DNA of 64,000 nucleotides from contig CP141146.1 of assembly GCA_035235625.1 (NCBI GenBank), positions 8,860,501-8,924,500 on the forward strand, in the 5' to 3' direction. The stretch's first letter is position 1. Each line of letters opens with the position of its first letter. Origin of the DNA: Saururus chinensis (lineage: Eukaryota; Streptophyta; Magnoliopsida; Piperales; Saururaceae). The position numbers and the translations under genes are program-made. The notes below the pieces were generated by a model. The model saw nothing but the letters and a program-made list of their open reading frames with translations. It was not told where the DNA came from and made no database searches. Positions 10,623 to 21,100 of this stretch are shown one piece after another.

Positions 10623-12498
10623 ATGGCGAAAACTTCTTATACTCGACTGAAGGGCAGCAAGCATTTCCGTCAGCGTCTCCTGCTGGCCACTCTCTCAGCT
10701 ACTCCTATAATAATTGAAGACATCCGGAACAATGACACATGGCCAGGACTCCAAGCACATGAGATCTCATTCCTCCGATTGATTGAGAAGGTCTGTGATG
10801 ATTGCAATATTGAGATTAATGAAACAGGTAAGAACCAAACTTGATGCATGTACCAAAATTACTTGGAATTTTAGCTTTTTCGAATGTTTCTATGCTGATT
10901 GTCTAATGGAGCTTATAGGAACCAAATTGAAGTACAAACCAGGGGTTGTGATTGGTGGGAAAAATTTGGTGCACGACTGTGGAGTCAGCCGCGCGATTGG
11001 GTATTTCTTGGAGCCACTGGTTGTGCTTGGATTGTTTGGAAAAAAGCCTCTTTTAATAAGGCTGAAAGGTAGCTTACTTTCCTTTTATGTCATATCCATT
11101 CTATATATTTCTACTTTGCATTTCACGATAGTGAAACTGATTCTCTTGTTTCTATATAACATATCAATATTTGCTTAATTCCAATGTACATGCTATTTAT
11201 TTTCAAGGCTTTCTTTATGTTGTGATTGGGTTTTCATCATTTTTCTTACTCTTTCAAAAGGCTTTTATTAGCTTCCTTTGTTGATATTTTTGGTTTATAG
11301 TTGACAAAATTATATGAGAGAAAGAAACATAATGACAATTTTCTAAAGGGAAAGCAATTGTATGCAATGCTTTGCAGGCATTACAAATGACTCTAAGGAC
11401 CCTTCTGTCGATACTTTCAAGACAACTACACTACATATGCTCAAGCATTTTGGAGTTCCTTTGGAAGGTCTGGAATTTAAAATTGAAAGTCGTGGATCTC
11501 CTCCACTTGGTGGTGGTGAAGTTGCCCTTGGGGTTCCAATTGTGCCCAATAGCTTACAAGTGAGTTTTTTTCCTATTCAAAGAAAAAGAGAAGATAAGGA
11601 AATTGGAAAGAAAGTATTTGAAACATTACATTCAGTATTCTTACGTTTGGTGAGTTTTTTGTTAATATTTTTCTGTGTACGTTTTTATTGCAGGCAGTCA
11701 CTTGGGTTGAAGAAGGAATGGTGAAGTCCATTAGAGGAGTGACATTCACCACAAGAATGTCTCCTGATTTTGAAAATCGCATGATATATGCTGCACGTGG
11801 AATCTTTAATCGCCTGCTTCCTGATGTTCATATTTTTGTGGACCATAGATCAGGTCAAGCTGCTGGGAGGTATAGTTTTAACCGTTTCTTTATTTTATTT
11901 TTTGTCTGTTTGAGATGTCTTGCACTTATTCTCTGACAAAATTATATAACCAAGTACTTTATGTTCATCTACCTCTACGACCAGGTCACCTGGTTATGGG
12001 ATCTCTTTAGTTGCACAGACCACAGCTGGTTGCTTATTATCTACTGACATTGCGGTGAGTGAGACACCTCAAAACATTGCAGAGGGCCTTGATGAAGATG
12101 AGAAACCTGAGTTGACACCTCCTGAGGAGCTTGGTGTTCAAGCAGCTTCTATGCTTCTTGAAGAGATAGAGCAAGGTGGAGTGGTCGATTCAACTCACCA
12201 GGTATACCTGCTGTGTTTTCATGGCCTTCTATGTGTTTGCATATTTGACAATTAGTATTTTATTAACGTTTTCCCCTTTTTTTTGCAGGGTTTGCTGTTT
12301 CTTCTTTGCGCATTGTGCCCACAGGACGTTTCCAAAGTTCGTGTGGGAAAGATCACTCCCTATGCCATGGAGACCCTTAGAAACATAAGGGATTTTCTCG
12401 GTGTCAAATTTGTTATCAAGCCAGACCCATCCACGAATACAGTAATTCTTAAATGTGTAGGATGCGGCTTGAAAAACTTTTCAAGAAAGGTGTCATAG
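10623..12498 (+). CDS. RCL1: RNA 3'-terminal phosphate cyclase-like protein, 6 exons, 379 aa
   Basis: The exons are 10623-10827, 10919-11068, 11378-11559, 11694-11869, 11985-12201 and 12289-12498. All introns are GT-AG and the sum is 1140 bp including the stop. The protein begins MAKTSYTRLKGSKHFRQR and carries the cyclase-fold signatures HDCGVSRAIGYFLEPL, SRGSPPLGGGEV, RSGQAAGRSPGYG and EELGVQAASMLLEEIEQGG. It ends in GCGLKNFSRKVS. Rcl1 proteins have the cyclase fold but act in the nucleolus with the GTPase Bms1 in early cleavage of pre-18S rRNA instead of making cyclic phosphates. The length and the SRK tail fit Rcl1 rather than the catalytic RtcA. The ATG at 10623 is the first in frame and matches the family start. 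The gene converges on the HIR3-like gene. Confidence 0.93.
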
Positions 12499-12744
12499 AC
12501 AGCCAATGAAGCAAAACACTACATTTTTTCAACATACATTGAATGCATCATTGCAGGAAAACATTGCCTATTAAGAAACTGTTTTCCGGATGGGAGTTCT
12601 ATAGTTGGGTTGGTGCACTTACTGCGGGACTGAAAAGGAGTAGCTCCAGTTTTGTAGCTCCTTGTAGTAAAATGCTTCCTTCGGATGTATCTAAGAGTGT
12701 TTGTCATTTTTGAGGCAAGGTTGATCGCAAGGCAGCAACATTCA

Positions 12745-13320
12745 TTCCGTGTAGTATTCTCTAGCAATAGCACTGCAATACTCAAGGCGCAAGACAGCAG
12801 CATTCATTCTATGTATTATTCTCTAGCAATAGCACATCATTACTCAAAGCAGACATTTTCTCTTGTAATTACAGTTGATTGATTACAGTTCCTTTCGTCT
12901 AGAATTTACTTTACCCACACCAATTTGACGATTCTTCAAAACATTCCAGTCACTACTTTAACAATTCTTCTAAACGATTCTTTCCATGCATTATTCTCTG
13001 GCAATAGCATATCATTACTCAAAGCAGACATTTTCTATTGTAATAACAGTTGATTGATTGCAGTTCCTTTTGTCTAGAATTTGCGTTACCCAGTCCAATT
13101 TGAACGATTCTTCAAAACATTCCAGTGACTACTTTAACCATTCTGCTAAACATTCTTTCTAATCAAGTCATTCCAGTCACTACTTTAATGTTTCTTCTAG
13201 ACAATTCATTCCATGTATTATTCTCTAAGCAAAGAAATTTTCTCTTGTAATTGCAGTTCCTGTCCAGAACTTGCGTTACCCACACCAATTTGACGATTCT
13301 TCAAAGCGTGCACTACCCAT
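12745..13320. repeat. Degenerate tandem repeat in the 3' flank of RCL1
   Basis: A unit of roughly 180-220 bp recurs about three times. Each copy contains, in order, TATTCTCTAGCAATAGCA, CTCAAAGCAGACATTTTCT, TTGATTGATTACAGTTCC, CCAATTTGACGATTCTTC and CATTCCAGTCACTACTTTA. Unit starts are near 12806, 12986 and 13211, with a partial copy at 12747. The copies differ by substitutions and small deletions, so the array is not recent. It may lie in the RCL1 3' untranslated region. Confidence 0.75.
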
Positions 13321-14194
13321 TCTTACTAAAATCACAGTAAAAGAATAAACACTTTAGACATCGATTTGGATGGAGGTCGCGAGACCGCGGACCCCCGCTA
13401 CCACAAATAATGACGTCGATTCTCCCACTGTGGGGAGATCGTAGAACAACTCTCCCCCTTAATGTGCAATGGGGGCAGTTGCCCTAGGCCATCAACCTTG
13501 TTGATCACCGATTGACCCCGCCCAGGTAAGTATGCTGTCCAAATCGCTCTCCCTCCCTTCTTCTAGCCCCACCTTCGCCTTCGTTCTCATCCTCCAGCCG
13601 ATGTGGGACTTAAACATACTCCCCTCATTTCCACTTCCCCTCCGGATCCCGTTGGCTTAAATTCTGATGTCATTCAATCTCTGGCCCACTTCATATCTGG
13701 GCTCAACCCATCCAACAGAGTGTGCTCATTCCTTCCAATAATCACCGTAAGCCAAGTTTCGTCATGATCGCATCTCATCTTTTCATGGGGATCATTCAGA
13801 ATTATTAGCTTCTCCTGAAGGCCAATTCATGTCCCACGATCAGATAATCAATGCCGACTTCATTCCCACAAATATGAGAACATCATCTCACCAGTAAGCA
13901 CTTCTGGGCATTCCATATTAAACCGAAGCCCTTAATTAAGCATCTATGTGACATAAATTAGATAGGCCAGATAGCTGTTCCCTGCTTAAACAAACTTTAT
14001 TATTCGAACTAAACAGGCACCGGACAAGGAAATAGTACGCCAGCTTCCAGCACTAGTTACAAGTAGTCACAATACAAAGCACTGGAATTATCAATAAGTG
14101 CTATTATATTTTATATCCAATTTTTCCAACTTTAAACAATATTAACAAAGTTTTGACAGCCGAGAATTCTGTGTATCTTCCAGGACAAAATAGC
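13321..14194. other. Spacer between RCL1 and the HIR3-like gene
   Basis: No gene is seen. The part at 13370-13760 is unusually GC-rich for this region and contains CCGATGTGGGACTTAAAC, a word common in plant dispersed repeats, so an old transposon remnant is possible. The last 200 bp probably contain the 3' untranslated region of the minus-strand HIR gene. Confidence 0.45.
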
Positions 14195-16068
14195 CTAAGC
14201 AGATTGAGCACTGGATGCCTCCAACATCCCATTGCGGATCTGGTTGGATATGTCCTTCACATGACCAGGACCGTGGGGCAGAAAAACAGTAGTGTTCTTT
14301 GAGGAATTACCAAGGTCTTTGATCGTGTCGAAGTATTGGGTTATCAAGATCAGGTCCATCACCTCCTTCGCAGAAGTGCCCTCAACGTTGTGGGAGAAGT
14401 TCAGTATGTTGTCTCTCAGACCATCAGTAATAGCCTGTCTTTGCCTTGCAACCCCAAGCCCGCCAAGGTACTTAGCCTCTGCCTCTGCTTCAGCCTTCTT
14501 CACAAGCAGCACCTTCTCAGCCTCCCCTTTATACACACTAGCAAGCTGAAGCCTCTGAGCTGGAAACAATGAGCGTTCATATCAATCTATGAAAGATGGA
14601 TGGGATAACACGAAACATAATCTAGCTACTCTTCGACAAAAATTTTAGCTGTGTAACGTATGCATCTTAAGATTTAGCTTCACATGAAAACAGGTGGAAA
14701 TGTAGAAGTACAAACCTGCATTTATTTCATTCATTGCCTTGCGCACAGAAGGATCTGGAATGATGTCAACCATAAGAATCTGCTCTATGTTATAACCATA
14801 TGCTTCCATCACCTGATCCACCAACCCAACACAAACCAAGATATCTTTAATAAAAATAAAATTTAGCCAGGTTGACCTCTCAAGAATATGGTGACATACA
14901 TATGTTGAATATTATTGTATTTTCAATATCTATAGGAGTAAACAATCGAGAAACAACATAAAAAATGAAACATCTCTTCAAGCTTCAAATAAACAAGCAA
15001 GGATCACAGAAAACCATCTACTTAAATATTAAAATGCTATATGCACTCGCACACAGGAACATTCACAGCGTTTTGCAAACTAAAACAAAATAAATCATGT
15101 AACTGTAGATAACCTTTTCAAGTTCCTCCAAGACGGCTTTAGCAACATCACTCTTCTGCTCAAAGAGCGCATCCAGAGTCATCTTTGGAACATGAGCTCT
15201 AACAACTGAGTGAATTCATATACAAAAACTTCAAATAAAAAAGGCAAAATGCACAAGAGCGATTGCAATTTCTACAGAACAGAAGCAAAGAAGATTACCA
15301 TCAAACACATAAGCTTGAATCTGTTCTTGGGGGTTTTGAAGCTCGTAAAAGGCATCATCCGCATTTGCCTTAATAATCCGATACTGAATGGAACAAAGCA
15401 ATTGCACAAAGACATTATCCTGCAACATACACCAAATATCACTACACAAGAAAAGGCAGAAACAGCAACTACAAATGAAAAATCAAACAATCATGAATAC
15501 ATCCTTCCAAAACCAATGAATGCTGGTATGCTACCCACAACACAACCGTGTCATTCGGCATCTAAGAAGTTAACCCGCCTTCAAGCCGATCAAACCAATC
15601 CATTGATTTGGTGACTAACACAATTAATGACAAAAATGATATCAGCATGATCTTCATAATTTATTGCATGATGCAAAAACATAAATAAACGATCTGAAAC
15701 GTCAAAAGCAAGTAGCACTTCATTCTAATAAGGTAATTTCAACATGCCCAGAGCAATGGCCACCACACAAATACCAAAGGATGAGCAACAAACTCATGTC
15801 ACGAAGGAAGGGGATCAAGGCTCGTGCAGAGAAGGAAAGATAAGAGAGGGGAGATGGAGGGGAAGGAGGGAACCTTGGTCTTGGTCTCGACGCGGACGTC
15901 CAGGGAGGAGAGGCGGGTGGAGAGGACGCCGGCCATGCACTGGCCGAGGAAGGGGTTGAGGAAGCTGAGGCCCGGCGGGGCGAGCCTCTCGAACCGGCCC
16001 CATCTCTCCACGATGCCGACGCTCGCCTGGTCTATGCACGCGCAGAACAAACAGAAGGTGTTCACCAT
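14195..16068 (-). CDS. HIR3: Hypersensitive-induced response protein, HIR3-like (SPFH/band 7), 5 exons, 289 aa
   Basis: The exons on the minus strand are 16068-15874, 15419-15299, 15205-15114, 14812-14716 and 14559-14195 (870 bp including stop, all GT-AG). The product starts [18 protein letters not shown] and has the SPFH core with [38 protein letters not shown] and [14 protein letters not shown]. It continues with the family block [16 protein letters not shown] and the C-terminal [18 protein letters not shown] and [14 protein letters not shown] proteins sit on the inner face of the plasma membrane in microdomain oligomers and support immune signalling and cell death. The sequence is closest to the Arabidopsis At5g51570 (HIR3) branch as I remember it. 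Residue 2 is Val, not the Gly needed for N-myristoylation in many HIRs. Cys6, Cys9 and Cys11 could be acylated instead. Confidence 0.92.
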
Positions 16069-17109
16069 CTCTAGATCGGCGTCAGCGCTTCGTCGTCGTC
16101 GTGTGTGTGATCTCGTCGGTGTTGCAGAACCGCCACAAGTCCTCCCGCGTCTCCGCCCCACGAAAGATCAAAACCACCGTGCCAGGTCACGAGTTTTCAA
16201 TACCAGTGGGGCCCCGCATGGCCCCTTCTCTCTTTTTTTTTAAAGAAGATATTTTTTTCCTACAGATATTTTTGGAAAAGGCTACATGCTGACTAATTAG
16301 CAACTAGATTGCTCATTTCTTCTTCCTTTTTTTTGGGTACTTTTTTCCTTTGAAGCCCATGTGGATAATTTTAAACACGCAGCTAAATTAATCAAGAGGC
16401 AGGCGAATAGCGCGGTTATCATGAAACACAGTTTTATGAGGCAGTAATCTTCCGTAAAAGAGTAACATTTTGTTTTTGTTTTTTATAATAAAAGAATAAC
16501 ATTTGTGGCAACAAACATAACAAAATATTAAAATTGTGGGAGTGCCACAGGAAATGTTTTTGGCCAATCAAAAAAAAAAACCAAGAAACGCACGGAACAA
16601 GGCTTTCCATTTCCATTTAGAGCCCAACCAAATGCTCATGGCCCAAGCGTGGATCAGGTCGATCCGAGAAGAGCCCAAGCCCAACTATGAGCCCTAGCTT
16701 AGTTAATTTCGGCTCGGCTAGTTAATTGAACTATCTGGAGGAAGCCTAGCCCCAAGCTGTCATTACCCGCCCACTTTAAAAGGGGAACCACTGCACACTG
16801 GCCTGCTTCCATCTCCAGAGCGGGGTAGATATCTCTAAGTCTAGACGTAATACCTAGAATCACTTGCCATGAACTTTGATGAGTAATCAAGCCGAAGCTT
16901 CCGGCTTGTTCACAACCATCCAAGATATAAATAATTGTTCGCGTGCTAGGCCTAATAACATGCATAACTCACCATCTATCACAAAAACGAAGTTCATCGT
17001 TCACTTGGGCTCTCAGACAAGAGAAACGTTGTTCGTGAACAAAGTCGAGCTGAAACTCGGCACCCTATTTTTACTACTACTAAAGAAAGTATTTTTTATA
17101 TTCTCTGCT
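16069..17109. other. Upstream region of the HIR3-like gene
   Basis: GC-rich sequence directly to the right of 16068 is the likely 5' untranslated region and promoter, and includes a (CGT)n-like run near 16090-16105. Beyond 16200 the sequence is AT-rich and I recognise no gene. Confidence 0.5.
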
Positions 17110-17345
17110 GAGAGTGAGCCTAGTGTAAAAAAATACATAAGAGCTGTTACTATTTTAAATTAAGGGCGCACATACTAGTGCATATTAACATTATTGGCTA
17201 TAACACTAAAGTGCACTAGCGTATGCTCCACCAATTTTAGCTCCCATATATTCCTTACGCTAGGCTCACAGCTCCCATATATTCCTTATGCTTGGCTCAC
17301 CGTCATTGAGGAGCATAAAAAATATTTAATGAAGCCACTGTGCCT
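17110..17345. repeat. Foldback MITE-like element, relative of 63298-63490
   Basis: The arms GAGTGAGCCTAGTGTAA (from 17113) and the complement of TTACGCTAGGCTCAC (to about 17269) face each other. Inner arms also pair (CACATACTAGTGCATATTA against a matching complement at about 17207-17225). The right end is duplicated in tandem, with a 31-bp unit AGCTCCCATATATTCCTTAY repeated at about 17240-17301. The right flank GGAGCATAAAAAATA also occurs beside the element at 63298-63466, which marks a dispersed family. Confidence 0.65.
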
Positions 17346-18106
17346 ATTGTCGAATTTGAGGCTCTAATACAAGAAACTAGGTTCGGTTAGGGGTAACTTC
17401 TCCATGCGCTACATGCTTCACGCTGTCCCTCTAAATTCAAAGGCCATGCAATTTGCGCATAGGCGTAGAACATTATTTTTGTGCACGGGCATAGACTAAC
17501 AGGAATCGATAGTTCCTAGCCACTTAATGTTCAAAATAAAATTATTATTGTGGCATGTCTGCAGTAAAATCAGTGTACCCATATCATAAGAGCAGCAAGG
17601 TATGGAACACTGAAAATTTTGGATCCACCTCGAGCATAAATCTAGCACACTTGCTCAGTGGCTTCAGTTATGGAAAAATGCAAATTAAGAATATCAGCAT
17701 GATATATATGCAGGCTTGTGGCAGTCAGACTTCCTGCTCATATGGCCACATGTCTCCTTGTTATATGTACAAATCAACAAGGTATGCCATTATCTGGCAG
17801 ATCATCTCGAGCCAAAGCTTTAAGAAATATCAATCATCTCTCTCAGAAATCTGAGTCACCATATATTCTGTCTTGGAGCCCCATAAGGTCAGCGAAACAT
17901 GGCTTATTGGACGAGAATAAAACTTTCAAAACCCATGCATTTGAATTTTGAGGTGATCAACTCCTGAACCGAGTACCTCCATGCGCAGAATAGAATTCTA
18001 CTATCGGATAAAATGAACTCAAGGAAGAGTAAATTACCTCTGCAAAAGATAAAGATCTAAGGATCTTTGTGCCATATATGCCCCACATCAACAAGCTTTT
18101 GCAACA
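17346..18106. other. Spacer downstream of the RRM gene
   Basis: No gene is supported. The last few hundred bases before 18107 are likely to contain the 3' untranslated region of the minus-strand RRM gene. Confidence 0.45.
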
Positions 18107-21100
18107 CTAGTAATACTGCCTCGGTAGTGGAGGTGCATATGCCCTACTCGCAGGATAGGCCCCAGAACTTGATGAAGGATAAGTCGCACCAGTTGGTAGA
18201 TATGCTGCATTGACATGAGGGTAAGCCCTAGAATTGGGAGCATACGCAGCATTGCCATGTGGATATGCATAAGCAGTCTGTCAATAAAACATAGACATAC
18301 AACACGTTAAGAACTCTGTCAATAAAACATAGACATACAACACGTTAAGAACTATGTGACACAAAACCCTTCCACATTAAAATGATATGTTCAAATATGA
18401 CAGGCAAAATCTTGTTTCTTCTTTTGCGTTTTTCTGATGATCCAACATACTCGTTCATTCACATATCAGTAGATGATGCATTAGAGAACTGCTACAACAG
18501 CCAATTCCCAACACCAATCAAAGCCTTTTAACTAAAATTTATATCCAAGTCCTTAATTTAACCTTTTTCTTTAAATTTCTTAACAGAACATGTCAAAAGC
18601 CTTTTACATAAAATTTACACCCACGTCCTTGATTTAACCTTTTTCTTTAAATGTCTTAATAGAACATGCTTTCATAACTACTACTTGTAAAACTTAGTGC
18701 CATTACAATGCATCTCTCAAGATATGAGTGAGGGTCAATGACAGATAGTGTTTGTACATGACACTCGCTACTTCTTACACCCATTTGAGAGGACCTAATC
18801 CAGCTCCTTCAGTCCAACATTCCACATGACAAATACCAAGGTTTCCATTGCTAAAAACATGTTAATAATTACTGAAGACCTACAATTCTTTTGAACCACT
18901 AAATAAGCTATTATCAAGAGTACCACCAGATACCCTGTGTGTGTTTGTGCGCGCGCGCGCGCGCGTGTGTGTGTGAGAGAGAGAGAGAGAGAACCTCATA
19001 TCCTGATCTTGAGTACTCGGTACCATATGAAGGTTGGCCTACTGACCCAGCTGCTACAACACAAGCACCAACTTAGTCATTATAAAAAAAATATAATAAT
19101 GGGTTTCAATCCACTCATTCTAGACAAAGCTGCGAGGGTTTTTTTATAAATATTGGGTTAATGGTTGACCGGGGTAGTCAAGGGACACCTGAACAGGGGA
19201 TTCTCAGGAATTAAGGAAACAAGATTTCCTGTGCACAGATATATTATATATAAAGTTTTGTTAAGTAAAGACAGAAGTTTGATTCCAAACTCTTTTCTAA
19301 ACCATTCTAAATATATACTGATAATTTTTTTCAAATAGATTGTCACATTCCAATTATTAAATGTTAAAATTTTCAAATATTCAATTAGGCACAAAAACTT
19401 TCAAATGAAGAGGTTAAAAAAAATTTAATCTAAAAGTAATGCTTCAAACTGGAGATTCTACCTTGTGCATAACCACCAGCTGAGCCAGCTTGCTTGTCAT
19501 AACCACCGCTACTGATTAAAAAATGAGAGAAGCCAAATTGGCAATGACGTTAGGGTCATGCATAAGAGAAAATCATCGCTTCAAAATAAAATACCTAAAC
19601 AAAAACATGTAGCATTGGAGGACTTACCTTCTTTGTTCATAAACATAAGAGTTTCGGCTCTGATTAGCAGGAGGAACCAGAAATCCAGCATGAGGTTCCT
19701 GAAAGATAAAACCCATGACCAAATGCTTGCATCTGAGAAACGTGGAGAAAGTGCAAGTAGGATGAATTGCATACCAAATCAGAATACTGCTGCTTGGTTC
19801 CAGAGACAGCACCACGCATGTGCCCATAGGGGCTAGTTGTGCTTGCACCATATCCACCTGGTGCATATGGATCCCAATATGGTGCGGGCCGAGATGAGTA
19901 TTTACCCTTTGGTTTTCCAGATGAAGAATTTCTTCGGTTACCAAAGTCATTCATTGGCCTAGCTTGCACATTTCCTGCAAATCCAGGCACAAATTACTCA
20001 AACCATTGGGTCATCCCATCCTTTAGTATAAAGCAAAAAATGGATGTTCAGTGAAAACTGTCTTCACCACGTGGTCTTTTTGTAGGTCTTGGGTTGTAAT
20101 CATAAGGCCCATCTAGACCATGCTTGCTACTTTTATATTGTTGATCTCTCCTCTGTCGGTCATGAAACCCAGAACCTTGGTTTCCACTGACTTTTCCATG
20201 AGACCTAGATGAATGTTCACCTCTAGCAATTTTACGGTTTGGACGATTCTTCCCCTTTATATCAACCTTTTTAACCTTTCCCTGGGATTTCATCTTATTC
20301 GAGTTACTTTCTACTTCTGTATTTCCCCTATTCTTTGCAATCTTAAACCCCCCTCGAGCACCTTGCTTTGCAAGTCGGCTCTTGTTTTGAGGTCTTGCCA
20401 GATTAGCTTTCACCTGAAGCAGAAGAGTACTTAAAATAACACTAGCAATCAATCTTGAATACTGTCAACATAAGAAAATGGAAATAACACATATTTTTTG
20501 CCTAGTGAAGATGAAAATATATATAATATGTGACATCAAGCTACCTTTGTCTCTCCTTCCCCAACTTGGGCACCATTTACTCCCTCCACGCATGCCAAAG
20601 CACTTTCACGCAAACTGAAGGATATGAACCCAAAGTCTTTCCTCCTGGTTGAGAAATTTCGAGATAGTTGAATTTTCTCAATTTCACCATATTGTTCACA
20701 ATGTTCCTTCACCTTCACCTCGTCCCAAGACATTGGAAGACTTTCCAAATAAACTGTTTTGACCTACAAAGAGGCAAAAAAATGAGTTAATTGCAACTTA
20801 ACTCTTTTTTATTTTCAATAAACAACATGGCTGCCAGTGGTAGATATTAGAATGTGTGAAACAAGTTCAGAATACAACCATGTAACTGAGTCCAATATAT
20901 TTCACACCTGAGAAAGAGCCTCCCCAATGGGGTGCATTGAAGACAGTGAAAAAGAAACCTTGGCACTCCTGTCACTGCCAAAAATAGCATCTGGCTTTTT
21001 CAACCGCTGAAATGCTGCCACAGCACCAGAATGGGTGCTAAACTCTAGTAGAGCAAAACCTTTAATCTTGCCTTCATTTTTGGGGTCTTCTGGCAAATAC

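Noticed and set aside
18937-19149. Plus-strand frame encoding an Arg/Ala/Cys-rich repeat peptide
   Set aside because: It is a translation of the TG/GC/GA microsatellite.
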